Shown: in pieces, positions 1-8,672 of the stretch
How positions within the stretch are numbered: position 1 is the stretch's first letter
Layout: every line of letters begins with the position of its first letter
NCBI RefSeq assembly: GCF_030296615.1
Contig: NZ_AP027732.1
Coordinates: 310,001-374,000 of the forward strand
Origin: Frondihabitans sucicola
GTDB taxonomy: Bacteria; Actinomycetota; Actinomycetes; Actinomycetales; Microbacteriaceae
DNA: 64,000 bases
Reading direction: 5' to 3'
Notes under the pieces: model-generated
Databases searched by the model: none
The model's input: the letters and a program-made list of their open reading frames with translations, nothing else
What the model was told of the DNA's origin: nothing
Translations under genes and position numbers: made by a program

Positions 1-1
1 C

Positions 2-571
2 GCGGCCAACGCCAAGGGCCTCTCGTACGTGCAGGACATGCTCAAGGCGGGCTCCGCGAAGTTCTCCACCGACCAGGGCACCGGCTGGGGCGGCGAGTCG
101 TTCGGCAAGGGTCTGGCTGCGATGACCGTCGAGGGCAACTGGCTCACGGGTGCGCTCCAGACCGACTACCCGAACATCAAGTACAAGGTCGCCGAGATGC
201 CCGCGGGACCTGCGGGCAAGGGCACCCTCCAGTTCACCAACTGCTGGGGCATCGCGAAAGACAGCCCGAACCAGGCCGCAGCGCTCAAGCTCGTCGAGAA
301 GCTGACCAGCGCCTCTCAGCAGCTCAGCTTCTCGAAGCAGTTCGGGGTGCTCCCGTCGATCCAGTCGGCCGCCTCCACGTGGAAGTCGCAGAACGCGGCC
401 CTCGTGCCGTTCCTCGACTCGGTCGCCTTCGCTGACGGCGTGCCCAACCAGGACGGCTCCGCCGACGTCGTGACGGCGTTCGACACCCAGCTGCCCTCCC
501 TGAAGACAGGCGACCCGAAGGCGCTGCTCGCGACGTTCCAGAAGAACTTCGCAGCGGTCCTCGCGAAGTAG
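2..571 (+). CDS. Sugar ABC transporter substrate-binding protein (C-terminal part)
   Basis: The reading frame is open from the window edge, so only about the last 189 residues are present. They look like the C-terminal lobe of a family-1 extracellular solute-binding protein: a GKGLAAMTVEGNWLTGAL segment followed by the usual helical tail with conserved Phe, Asn and Trp. In this family the protein captures a sugar outside the membrane and delivers it to the permease pair. The next gene starts 6 bp after the stop and encodes a MalF-type permease, which supports the call. The substrate cannot be read from the sequence; the glycosidase downstream suggests an oligosaccharide. Confidence 0.85.
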   Translation, partial: AANAKGLSYVQDMLKAGSAKFSTDQGTGWGGESFGKGLAAMTVEGNWLTGALQTDYPNIKYKVAEMPAGPAGKGTLQFTNCWGIAKDSPNQAAALKLVEKLTSASQQLSFSKQFGVLPSIQSAASTWKSQNAALVPFLDSVAFADGVPNQDGSADVVTAFDTQLPSLKTGDPKALLATFQKNFAAVLAK

Positions 572-577
572 GACGAC

Positions 578-1705
578 ATGGCCATCTCACTCAGAGCGCC
601 AGGGCGCTCGAACCAGGCTCCGCAGAAGAAGAGGGCGCCCAGGCGCCAGGGCATCGCCGGCTGGATCTTCGTCTCGCCGACGCTGATCATCCTCGGGCTC
701 TTCCTGCTGATCCCCGTGCTCATGGCGCTCTGGGTGAGCTTCTCCGACTGGTCGGGCAACGGTTCGCCGTTCTCCGCCGGCGTCCATTTCATCGGCACGA
801 AGAACTACCAGCAGCTCCTCTCCGGAGGAGGGCTCGCCGAGACGAACCTCGGCACCAGCCTCCGCAACAACGCGTGGTACGTGCTTCTCGTGGTGCCGAT
901 CCAGACCGCCGTCTCGCTGTTCCTCGCGGTCCTGGTCAACCGCGCCGTGCTCCGCGGTCGCGGCTTCTTCCGCACGGCGTTCTACTTCCCGTCGGTCACC
1001 AGCTCGGTCGCGATCACCGTGCTCTGGCTGTTCCTCTTCTCCACCACGGGTGCCGTCAACAAGGCGCTCTCGTACTTCGGCCTGCACGGGCCGAACTGGT
1101 TCAACGACCCGAACGGGCTCGTCCACATCGTGTTCGGCTGGTTCGGGGTCCACACCGGCCCCGCGGCCTTGACGCAGCACACGGCCCTCGGCGTCTCCTG
1201 GTGGGACTGGCTGGCCGGCCCCTCGGTCGCCATGACGGCCTTCATCATCATGGCCGTCTTCACGACGAGCGGCACCTTCATGCTGCTGTTCATCGCCGCG
1301 CTGCAGAACCTCGGCGGCGACGTGCAGGAGGCCGCCATGATGGACGGCGCGAACGGCTGGCAGCGATTCTGGCGGATCACGCTCCCGCAGCTGCGCCCCA
1401 CCCTCTTCACCGTTCTCACTCTGGGCCTGATCGGCACCTGGCAGATCTTCGACCAGATCTACACCGGCACCAAGGGCGCCCCGGAGAACACCACCCTGAC
1501 CCCCTCGTACCTGTCGTACACCTCCGCCTTCGGCAATCAGGAGTGGGGGCAGGGAGCGGCCATCGCCTTCATCCTGTTCATCATCATCGTGGTGCTGACG
1601 ATCCTTCAGCGCGCCGTCCTCCGCGAGCGCCGGGTCTCCAAGCGCCGGATGCGTCAGTACGACCCGAGCCTCCAGTCCACCTCGTCGAAGGAGCTGTCCC
1701 GATGA
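578..1705 (+). CDS. Carbohydrate ABC transporter permease, MalF type
   Basis: A 375-residue membrane protein with a basic N-terminus, a first hydrophobic segment near residues 25-48 and several further segments, typical of the MalF half of carbohydrate importers. The EAA loop that contacts the ATPase is visible as EAAMMDGANGWQRFWRITLP, about residue 250. It would form the heterodimeric channel with the next gene. It starts 6 bp after the binding-protein stop, and its stop overlaps the next start by 4 bp (ATGA), so the genes are cotranscribed. No ATPase gene is nearby; actinobacterial sugar importers often share an MsiK-type ATPase encoded elsewhere. Confidence 0.93.
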   Translation: MAISLRAPGRSNQAPQKKRAPRRQGIAGWIFVSPTLIILGLFLLIPVLMALWVSFSDWSGNGSPFSAGVHFIGTKNYQQLLSGGGLAETNLGTSLRNNAWYVLLVVPIQTAVSLFLAVLVNRAVLRGRGFFRTAFYFPSVTSSVAITVLWLFLFSTTGAVNKALSYFGLHGPNWFNDPNGLVHIVFGWFGVHTGPAALTQHTALGVSWWDWLAGPSVAMTAFIIMAVFTTSGTFMLLFIAALQNLGGDVQEAAMMDGANGWQRFWRITLPQLRPTLFTVLTLGLIGTWQIFDQIYTGTKGAPENTTLTPSYLSYTSAFGNQEWGQGAAIAFILFIIIVVLTILQRAVLRERRVSKRRMRQYDPSLQSTSSKELSR

Positions 1706-2625
1706 GCACCAACGCGTCCATCGCCGACGTCACCGCCGCGGGCGCCGAGATCGAGACCGCCGACGAGCGGGTCACGCCGCTCAAGCCGAAGCGCACCAAG
1801 GCGTTCTTCGCGTCGTCGATCGTGATCTACCTCATCCTCGTCGCGATCGCCGTCCTCTACATCTTCCCCTTCCTGATCAACATCGCGACCTCGTTCAAGA
1901 CGGAGTCGGACGCGGCCGCCGACCCGCTGTCGCTGATCCCGCAGACCTGGACGACGGCTGCTTTCCGGACCCTCTTCATCAACAGCGACTTCCCGACCTG
2001 GGCGAAGAACTCGGCCATCGTCGCCGTGTTCGTGACGGCGGGCAGGGTCTTCTTCGACTCCCTGGCCGGCTACGCGCTCGCCCGATTGACCTTCCGCGGT
2101 CGCAACGTGATCTTCGCGTGCCTCATCGCGGTCATGGCGGTTCCGAGCGTCGTCCTGCTGATCCCCAAGTTCCTCGTGATCAACCAGCTCGGCATCTACG
2201 ACTCCTACGCGGGGATGATCATCCCCCTGCTGGTCGACGCGGCCGGCGTCTTCATCATGAAGAACTTCTTCGAGTCGATCCCGGCCTCCGTGGAGGAGCA
2301 GGCGGCCATCGACGGTGCCGGCACATTCCGGATCTTCTGGTCGATCGTGCTCCCGATGGCGCGGCCGGCGCTCATCACGATCATCATCCTGTCGTTCCAG
2401 GGGTCGTGGAACGAGCTCGCGCAGTTCATCATCTCGGCCCAGAATCCGGCCCTCACGACCCTGACCAAGGGCGTCGCCAGCCTGGCCTCCGGATCCCTCA
2501 GCGCAGGCACGCAGTACCCGCTCAAACTCGCCGCCGCCGCCATCATGACGATCCCGGTCGCCGTCATGTTCTTCATCTTCCAGAAGCAGATCATGAACAC
2601 CAGCGAGGGCGCGGTGAAGGAATGA
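1702..2625 (+). CDS. Carbohydrate ABC transporter permease, MalG type
   Basis: A 307-residue permease, the MalG-type partner of the preceding gene. After a 35-residue charged N-terminus comes the first membrane segment (about residues 35-60). The EAA loop reads EEQAAIDGAGTFRIFWSIVLP near residue 200. The ATG at 1702 is chosen because it forms the 4-bp ATGA overlap with the MalF-type gene; the open frame extends further upstream only as a shadow of that gene. Its stop again overlaps the next start (ATGA at 2622), giving a tight four-gene transcription unit. Confidence 0.93.
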   Translation: MSTNASIADVTAAGAEIETADERVTPLKPKRTKAFFASSIVIYLILVAIAVLYIFPFLINIATSFKTESDAAADPLSLIPQTWTTAAFRTLFINSDFPTWAKNSAIVAVFVTAGRVFFDSLAGYALARLTFRGRNVIFACLIAVMAVPSVVLLIPKFLVINQLGIYDSYAGMIIPLLVDAAGVFIMKNFFESIPASVEEQAAIDGAGTFRIFWSIVLPMARPALITIIILSFQGSWNELAQFIISAQNPALTTLTKGVASLASGSLSAGTQYPLKLAAAAIMTIPVAVMFFIFQKQIMNTSEGAVKE

Positions 2626-3368
2626 CGGCCGTCGCGCCGACGATCCTCGCGACCTGCGGCGGCCTGAACCCCGGCACCTGGACCGACTCCGTGTACGGCC
2701 CGCTCGTGCTCGAGGCGATCCGGCTGGCGCGCGTGCCCTCCGACCGGACCCCGCGGGTGCTGCACGTCAACACGGCCGGAGGCGACCAGCGGTTCGTCGA
2801 GGGCCAGGAGGTCGAAGCGAGCAGGATCGCGGGCGCTCACGCCTCGCACCTCCGCTTCTTCCCCAAGCGCAACGCGCAGGATCTCGCGGCCACCGTCCGT
2901 GACGCCGACGTCGTCTGGGTCTCGGGAGGCAGTCTCGTCAACCTGCTCGCCGTCTGGCGGGCGCACGGCCTCGACGAGGTCCTGCGCGACGCCTGGCGCA
3001 ACGGCGTCGTCCTCGCGGGAGGCTCGGCCGGCGCGCTCTGCTGGCACACCGGCGGAGTCACCACCTCGTTCGGGCCCTCCGCCTCTGTTGTCGCCGACGG
3101 GCTCGGCTTCGTTCCGGGCTCGTTGGCGGTGCACTACGACTCGGACGAGTCCCGGGCTCCCGCGTACGAACACGGCATCGCCACGGGAGTCCTCGCCCCC
3201 GGCATCGCGCTCGACGAGGGGACCGGGGTGGTCTTCCGGGACGACGGCGACGGCCCCGCACTCGTGGACGTCGTCAGCGAGCGCACCGACGGGCGCGTGC
3301 AGAGCGTCGAGCCGACCACCGACGGGCGCACCGTGACCCGCGCCCTCACCCCACGCATCCTGCCCTGA
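2622..3368 (+). CDS. Peptidase S51-like (peptidase E family) protein
   Basis: A 248-residue protein with the fold signature of family S51 and class-I-glutamine-amidotransferase-like peptidases. An early glycine motif (ATCGGLNPGTW) is followed by VWVSGGSLVNLL near residue 100 and the nucleophile elbow AGGSAGALCW, with the probable catalytic Ser at about 135. S51 enzymes cleave Asp-Xaa dipeptides or are cyanophycinase-like; the true substrate here is unknown. The ATG is fixed by the 4-bp overlap with the permease gene. Linkage of such a protein to sugar importers is recurrent in actinobacteria but its purpose is unclear. Confidence 0.8.
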   Translation: MTAVAPTILATCGGLNPGTWTDSVYGPLVLEAIRLARVPSDRTPRVLHVNTAGGDQRFVEGQEVEASRIAGAHASHLRFFPKRNAQDLAATVRDADVVWVSGGSLVNLLAVWRAHGLDEVLRDAWRNGVVLAGGSAGALCWHTGGVTTSFGPSASVVADGLGFVPGSLAVHYDSDESRAPAYEHGIATGVLAPGIALDEGTGVVFRDDGDGPALVDVVSERTDGRVQSVEPTTDGRTVTRALTPRILP

Positions 3369-3409
3369 CCTCTCCCTTCTTCCCCCGACTCGACCTTGGA
3401 GCCGAATCC

Positions 3410-5332
3410 ATGACCGACACCCTCCCCCAGACGGCGCTGCAGCCGTTCCTCGACGCCGAGACCGTGGTGCTCCGCGCCCCGGCGCAGGCCTGGTCGGCCT
3501 CGGACGGCACGATGGGCGCGGCTGCGATCCACGGCGTGTACCTGGGCGACGTGCGCCTGCTGTCCGGCCTGACCCTCGAGGTGGGCGGCGCCGTCCCGGA
3601 GCCGATCGCCACGGTGCCGCTCGGTGCTTCCGCCGTCCGATTCGAATCCCTCCTGCGCGGCCTCGACGATCCGGGCGCCGACCCGGACGTGCGGGCGAGC
3701 CTCGCGCGCATCACGGCGACCACGGGCATCCACGAACGTCTCACGCTGACCTCCCGGCTCGACCGCGAGGTGACCACGGTGGTGCGGATGCAGCTCGTGC
3801 CCGACACGACCACCATGGAGACGATCAAGTCCGGGCGCGGTCCGGCGGGAGCCCCTGCCGTGTCGACGAGCGCAGGATCCGCGAGCTGGCAGGGCGAGGC
3901 GGCTCACGTCACCCTCGACGGCCGCGGCGCCGAGATCGAGGTGGACGCCGCCGGGCTCACCCTCACCTGGCCGGTCACGATCCCGGCGGGAGGGGCCGTG
4001 ACCGTGGGGTTCGACCTCCAGGCCACCGTCGACACCGCTGTCGTGGCGGGAGTCCGCGCGCCCGCCCGCTGGAGCGCGCTGGATCCTGCACCCTCGGACG
4101 ACCGCCTGGCCCGCTGGCTCGAGCGCGCCCTCGACGATCTCGAGGCGCTGCGCCTCACGACGAGCTCGGCCCCCACCGACGTGTTCCTGGCCGCCGGAGC
4201 CCCCTGGTTCTTCACCCTGTTCGGGCGCGACTCCCTCTGGGCGGCTCGATTCCTGCTGCCGGTCGACGATGGCCTGGCCCTGGCGTCCGGCACCCTGAAA
4301 GTCCTCGCAGGACTCCAGGGCACCGAGTCCGTCGCCGACACGGCCGAGCAGCCGGGCAAGATCATGCACGAGCTGAGGTCGCAGACGCTCACCCTCGGCG
4401 ACAGCGGCATCAGCCTCCCGCCGCTCTACTTCGGCACCGTCGACGCCACGGCGCTGTGGGTCTGCCTGCTGCACGACGCGTGGAGCTGGGGCCTGCCCGA
4501 CTCGGTCGTCGTCGAACTGCTGCCGCACCTGTCGCGCGCGCTCGAGTGGATGCGCGACGACGGCGACTCCGACGGCGACGGTCTTCTCGAGTACGTCGAC
4601 GAGACCGGCCACGGCCTCTCGAACCAGGGCTGGAAGGACTCCGGCGACAGCGTGCAGTGGCGCGACGGAACCCTCGCCGAGGGGCCGATCGCGCTCGTCG
4701 AGGTGCAGGCCTATGCCTACGAGGCCGCGACGCACGGCGCCGACCTGCTCGACCGTTTCGGTGAGCCCGGGAGCGGAGCCCCGTGGCGCGCCTGGGCCGC
4801 GCGCCTTCGGGAGCAGTTCCACGAGAGCTTCTGGATCGACGACCCCGACGGCGCCTACCTCGCCATCGCCCTCGACGCCTCGAAGCGCCCGGTCGATACC
4901 GTGACCAGCAACCTCGGTCACGTCCTCGGCACCGGGCTGCTGTCTCCGGAGCAGGCCGCGCTCGTCGCCGCCCGGCTCGTGTCGCCCGCCATGTCGTCCG
5001 GATTCGGCCTCCGCACCATGTCGACGGACTCCGCGGGCTACTGGCCGCTCAGCTACCACGGCGGCAGCGTCTGGACCCACGACACCGCCATCGCCATCGC
5101 CGGGCTCGCCCGCGACGGCTTCGACGCCGAAGCCCGCGAGCTCGCCGAGGGCCTTCTGGCCGCGGCACCGGCGTTCGACTACCGCATGCCCGAGCTGCAC
5201 TCCGGCGACGACGCCCGCGAGATCCCTCGCCCCGTGCCGTATCCCGCCGCGTGCCGCCCCCAGGCCTGGTCGGCCGCCGCCTCGGTGGCCGTCTGGCAGG
5301 CGCTGCACGGCGTCACGCCGCCGAGGGCCTGA
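3410..5332 (+). CDS. Glycogen-debranching-type glycoside hydrolase (amylo-alpha-1,6-glucosidase family)
   Basis: A 640-residue protein with the two-part architecture of bacterial debranching enzymes. An N-terminal beta-rich domain (about residues 1-215; note HGVYLGDVRLLSGL) precedes an (alpha/alpha)6 catalytic domain. The family motif AAGAPWFFTLFGRDSL lies near residue 265, with later acidic motifs GLSNQGWKDSGDS and YWPLSYHGGSVW. No signal peptide is visible, so it is probably cytoplasmic and acts on the sugar imported by the upstream transporter. It starts 41 bp after the peptidase-like gene behind a weak Shine-Dalgarno (ttggagcc). It ends just before the long palindrome at 5360. Confidence 0.88.
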   Translation: MTDTLPQTALQPFLDAETVVLRAPAQAWSASDGTMGAAAIHGVYLGDVRLLSGLTLEVGGAVPEPIATVPLGASAVRFESLLRGLDDPGADPDVRASLARITATTGIHERLTLTSRLDREVTTVVRMQLVPDTTTMETIKSGRGPAGAPAVSTSAGSASWQGEAAHVTLDGRGAEIEVDAAGLTLTWPVTIPAGGAVTVGFDLQATVDTAVVAGVRAPARWSALDPAPSDDRLARWLERALDDLEALRLTTSSAPTDVFLAAGAPWFFTLFGRDSLWAARFLLPVDDGLALASGTLKVLAGLQGTESVADTAEQPGKIMHELRSQTLTLGDSGISLPPLYFGTVDATALWVCLLHDAWSWGLPDSVVVELLPHLSRALEWMRDDGDSDGDGLLEYVDETGHGLSNQGWKDSGDSVQWRDGTLAEGPIALVEVQAYAYEAATHGADLLDRFGEPGSGAPWRAWAARLREQFHESFWIDDPDGAYLAIALDASKRPVDTVTSNLGHVLGTGLLSPEQAALVAARLVSPAMSSGFGLRTMSTDSAGYWPLSYHGGSVWTHDTAIAIAGLARDGFDAEARELAEGLLAAAPAFDYRMPELHSGDDAREIPRPVPYPAACRPQAWSAAASVAVWQALHGVTPPRA

Positions 5333-5359
5333 CCGCCAGGAGTCGTCGACCTTCGGGCC

Positions 5360-5429
5360 GCGCCGGCCCGCACACGCGACGTCGATCCACTCACGCGGGC
5401 GGATCGACGTCGCGTGTGCGGACCGGCGC
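5360..5429. terminator. Long near-perfect palindrome between convergent genes
   Basis: Two 30-base arms (5360-5388 plus flank, and 5401-5429) pair at all but one position, with a 12-base loop at 5389-5400. The core arm reads CGCACACGCGACGTCGATCC. It lies between the glycosidase and the convergent flavin-enzyme gene, and its right arm is inside the last codons of the latter. It should act as a bidirectional terminator, although it lacks a T-tract and is longer than needed for that job. Confidence 0.7.
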
Positions 5430-6563
5430 CTGACGGCTCGGAGAGCGCCTCGTCGACAGGGCCAGGAGCACCTGGCGGGCGATCACTCGGCCGGCACGGT
5501 TGGCTCCGATCGTGGAGGCCTGCGGCCCATACCCGGCGAAGAACAGCCGCGGATCGCTCTGCGAGGCGCCTCGCGCGACGACCAGGCCGCCGTCGCCGCT
5601 GCGCAGTTTGAGCGGCGCCAGGTGCCGCAGCTCGGGGCGGAACCCGGTGGCCCAGAGGATGGCGTCGGCGCGCCGGAAGGTCCCGTCGACGAAGCGCACC
5701 CCGTCGGGCTCGATCGACGTGAACATCGGGTGCTCGACCAGGATGCCGCGATCGATTCCGGCGCGGTTGCGGCGGCTCAGGGGCACACCGGTGCCGCTCA
5801 CGATGCTCGGCAGGGCGAAGCCGGCCCGCGCCGCTTCGTCCTGCTCGGCGACCGCAGCGGCACCCATCTCGACACCGAGCTCCTGCTGGTCGAACCAGTC
5901 GACCGGGCGCCTGGTCACCCAGGTCGTGTGCGCCTCGACCTTCTCGAGCTCGAGCAGGAAGCCGATCGCGCTCGTGCCGCCGCCCACGACGACGACGTCC
6001 TGACCCGCGAACTCGGCGGCGTCGGTGTACTCGGCCGTGGTCAGCTGCCTCCCCGCGAACGAGTCGCGGCCCGGGTACCAGGGGCGGAAGGGCGACCCCC
6101 AGGTTCCCGTGGCGTTCACCACGATCTCGGTGTCGAGGAAGTGCGGAAGGCCGGCGCCGTCGAGGGACCGCACGGTGAGGGCGTGATCCTGCGCCTCGTC
6201 GACGGCCCGGACGTCGACCGGTCGCCGCACCTGGAGGTCGTAGAACCGCTCGTAGCGGTCGTAGTAGTCGGACACGACGTCTTTGGCGGGCGCGGACCTG
6301 TCTGCCGTCTCGAAGCTGAGCCCGAGGTCGGCCATTCCGGGGAGGTCGTTGACCCTGTGGGCCGTGCCCAGACGCAGGGCCCGCCAGCGGAACTGCCACG
6401 CCCCACCCGTGCTCGGACCGCGGTCGAGGACGACGAAATCACTCCCCGGCTGGAGGCCGAGACGCCTGAGGTAATAGGCGACCGAGAGGCCGGCCTGACC
6501 GGCCCCGATCACGACGACACGGGTGCGTTCGGTGTCTTCGCGCACCTCGGGACCGACTGCCAT
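5391..6563 (-). CDS. Flavin-containing monooxygenase-like NAD(P)-binding oxidoreductase
   Basis: About 390 residues. The FAD-binding Rossmann motif VIGAGQAGLSVAYYL is near the N-terminus. A glycine-rich ATGTWGSPFRPWYPG block follows, then a second nucleotide-binding motif VVVVGGGTSAIGFLLEL for NADPH and the late ATGFRPEL motif. This order is typical of class B flavin monooxygenases and CzcO-like proteins, which oxygenate small molecules. ATG 6563 is preferred because GGAG lies just upstream; a GTG at 6611 would add 16 residues unlike the family. The last ten codons sit inside the palindrome at 5360-5429, so the C-terminal sequence may be a by-product of that element. Confidence 0.85.
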   Translation of the reverse strand: MAVGPEVREDTERTRVVVIGAGQAGLSVAYYLRRLGLQPGSDFVVLDRGPSTGGAWQFRWRALRLGTAHRVNDLPGMADLGLSFETADRSAPAKDVVSDYYDRYERFYDLQVRRPVDVRAVDEAQDHALTVRSLDGAGLPHFLDTEIVVNATGTWGSPFRPWYPGRDSFAGRQLTTAEYTDAAEFAGQDVVVVGGGTSAIGFLLELEKVEAHTTWVTRRPVDWFDQQELGVEMGAAAVAEQDEAARAGFALPSIVSGTGVPLSRRNRAGIDRGILVEHPMFTSIEPDGVRFVDGTFRRADAILWATGFRPELRHLAPLKLRSGDGGLVVARGASQSDPRLFFAGYGPQASTIGANRAGRVIARQVLLALSTRRSPSRQAPVRTRDVDPPA

Positions 6564-6732
6564 GACTCCATTCTGGCCGGGACGGAACCCTGAGCCTGGC
6601 ACCAGAGGCACATGCTAAGGTTGCGACTAGTTTTGCACCATTTACCTGTCGGTAGTTCCCGTTGCTCGACGTGCTCGTCAATCTCGTTTTGACCTGGCGT
6701 CGCCCGGGGCCAGAATCACGAGGGGGTCTCGC

Positions 6733-6963
6733 ATGGGGCGCGGCCGTCAAAAAGCTAAGCACACCAAAGTTGCCCGTGAGTTGAAATACTTCAGCCCGGA
6801 CACCAACTATGGTGCGCTCGAAAAAGAGCTGTCCACGCCGCACCCCGACGGTGAACAGTATGTCGACAAGTGGGCCGACGAGGTCGACGACGAGACCGAC
6901 GAGTACGTCGACCGCTACGCGGACGACTTCGACGCCGAGCACGAGCAGCACAAGAGCGCGTAA
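6733..6963 (+). CDS. DUF3073 domain-containing small acidic protein
   Basis: A 76-residue protein beginning MGRGRQKAKHTKVARELKYF, then a strongly acidic second half rich in Asp, Glu and Tyr. This matches DUF3073, a small cytoplasmic protein found across actinobacteria, often near purM, as here. The function is unknown. The Shine-Dalgarno AGGGGG sits upstream of the ATG. It is flanked by noncoding sequence on both sides, so it is probably monocistronic. Confidence 0.9.
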   Translation: MGRGRQKAKHTKVARELKYFSPDTNYGALEKELSTPHPDGEQYVDKWADEVDDETDEYVDRYADDFDAEHEQHKSA

Positions 6964-7069
6964 CCGCGGCTCGAGCGCTTTCTTCGGCGAACTCGCACCG
7001 ACATGGCGCCAGGTTCGACGCGGCTCCGAGCCGTCCGCCCCCTCGCTCGGTGCCCGCTCGTCTCGTCGC

Positions 7070-7261
7070 TCAGTGGAAGAGGCGTACGACCTCGGGCATG
7101 AGCGCGAGCACGACGACGAACACTCCCGCAGCGGCGGTCAGCGCCGCCGTGCGACGGCCCCCGGTGATTGCGGTGAACGACTCGGTCTTCTCGTCCGGCA
7201 CTTCGACGGTGCGAACGGTGACCTCGTGGTCGTGAACGGTGACGGTTCGGGTGAGTGACAT
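7070..7261 (-). CDS. Small single-span membrane protein, unknown function
   Basis: A 63-residue protein. The N-terminal 30 residues are polar and mostly beta-like (MSLTRTVTVHDHEVTVRTVE), followed by one hydrophobic helix near residues 37-58 (alternating Ala, Val and Leu) ending in RLFH. No family is recognised. The ATG at 7261 is the only good start. An inverted repeat TTGAGC-AGC-GCTCAA at 7294-7308 lies in its upstream region and could be an operator. Confidence 0.55.
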   Translation of the reverse strand: MSLTRTVTVHDHEVTVRTVEVPDEKTESFTAITGGRRTAALTAAAGVFVVVLALMPEVVRLFH

Positions 7262-7293
7262 TCGGGCCTCGTGGATGTTCTAGCCACTCCTCG

Positions 7294-7308
7294 TTGAGCA
7301 GCGCTCAA
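7294..7308. promoter_or_regulatory. Perfect 6-3-6 inverted repeat, possible operator
   Basis: TTGAGC and GCTCAA flank three bases, 33 bp upstream of the start of the small membrane protein gene. The form suits a dimeric regulator of TetR or similar type, but no such regulator is encoded nearby and a single copy is weak evidence. Confidence 0.3.
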
Positions 7309-7408
7309 TAGTAAGCCCATCGAGCCCGTTTTGTCCCGCGTTCTGCGGACAGACCTGTTCCCCCTGTGCCCCGGAAGTCCCCCTGCCGATCACGCGGTGC
7401 AGAATGAA

Positions 7409-7447
7409 CGAAATCCGCCCGACGGCGCAGGCCGTGGGCGGATTTCG
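7409..7447. terminator. Hairpin terminator downstream of purM
   Basis: Perfect 12-bp stem (CGAAATCCGCCC at 7409-7420 with GGGCGGATTTCG at 7436-7447) and a 15-base loop, 17 bp after the purM stop. On the minus strand it is followed by the T-rich stretch TTCATTC, consistent with Rho-independent termination of purM. Confidence 0.75.
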
Positions 7448-7463
7448 TGCAGGCGACGAGGGG

Positions 7464-8601
7464 TCAGCCGGCGTAGTCCCCGACCAGGCGCACGGCACCG
7501 CCGTCGACTCCCTTGGCACCCTGCTCGAAACCGGTCAGGTCTCGCACGGAGGTCGAGACGACGCCGACCTGCCAGGTCGGAATGCCCGCCCCGGACAGCA
7601 GCGCCGTGATCGTCTCCGCGTGGGCCGCCGAGACCACGGCGATCATCCCGATACCGAGGTTCCAGGTCCCCTCACTCGACTCGAGGCTCGAACCCGCGAT
7701 GTCGCTGAGCACGCGGAAGACCACCGAGGGCGACCAGGATGCCCGGTCGAGCTCCGTCCAGGAACCCACAGGCAGGACCCGCGCCAGGTTCGCGGCGATG
7801 CCGCCACCGGTGACGTGGCTGAGCGCGTGCACGCCCCCGGCCACCGAGACGTCGTCGAGCACGTCGAGCAGGGGGTCGTGTAGAGCCGCGTGGGCTCGAG
7901 CAGCGCCTCGCCGATCGGACCGCCCAGGTCGGCGTTCGCATCGGTGTAGCCGAGGTCGGCGGAGCGCAGGATGTGCCGCACCAGCGAGAACCCGTTGGAG
8001 TGCAGCCCCGACGACTCGAGCGCCAGCACGACGTCGCCGTCTTCGACCAGGTGCGGGCCGAGCTGCTTCGTGGCTTCCACGGCACCGACGGCTGCGCCGG
8101 CCACGTCGTAGTCGTCGGGACCGAGCAGACCGGGGTGCTCCGCCGTCTCGCCGCCGACGAGGGCGGTACCGGTGGCCGAGCAGCCTCGCGCGATCCCGGC
8201 GACGATGTCGGCGATGCGCGACGGCACCACTTTGCCGCAGGCGATGTAGTCGGTCATGAAGAGCGGGCGGGCACCGACCACGACGATGTCGTCGACGACC
8301 ATGCCGACGAGATCCTGACCGATGGTGTCGTGTTTGTCGAGCGCCTGCGCGATGGCGACCTTCGTCCCGACGCCATCGGTGCTGGTCGCCAGGAGGGGCC
8401 TGTCGAACGCCTTCAGGAAGGACACGTCGAAGAGACCGGCGAATCCTCCGACACCGCCCAGGACATTCGAGGAGTGCGTCGCGGAGACCGCCGATTTCAT
8501 GAGCTCTACGGCGAGATCACCCGCTGCGGTGTCGACCCCGGCCTCGGCGTAGGAGCTCGAGGACGTCGTCGGGACCGAGGAGGTCGGGGGGAGTTCGCCA
8601 A
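7464..8601 (-). CDS. purM: Phosphoribosylformylglycinamidine cyclo-ligase PurM (frameshifted in this sequence)
   Basis: Converts FGAM to AIR with ATP, the fifth step of purine synthesis. Family hallmarks are GVDTAAGDLAVELM, GGFAGLFD, STDGVGTK, the VDDIVVVGARPLFMTDYI motif, GGETAEHPG and GGGIAANLARVLP. The frame breaks at the five-G run 7871-7875 (+ strand); one more G restores LYTTPLLDVLDDV. No start exists in frame at the N-terminus. One more G in the run 8586-8591 would connect it to TTG 8601, giving a plausible MANSPPTSS start, so that end is provisional. It is divergent from purF. Both breaks fit the window-wide pattern of lost G/C bases, so the gene is probably intact. Confidence 0.88.
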
Positions 8602-8672
8602 TTCTTCATCCAATCGCAGGCATGACAGACTGTGTGGGTAAGTCCAACTCTACGGTCTGGAGCCAGCTGCGC

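Noticed and set aside
3134..5308. 724-residue minus-strand open frame
   Set aside because: It is the antisense shadow of the glycosidase gene; composition is Gly/Arg/Glu-rich with no family motif, as expected opposite a GC3-rich gene.
8622..8672. Seventeen-residue PurF propeptide start
   Set aside because: Possible by analogy with Bacillus, but actinobacterial PurF usually starts directly with MCGIVG; kept only as an alternative.
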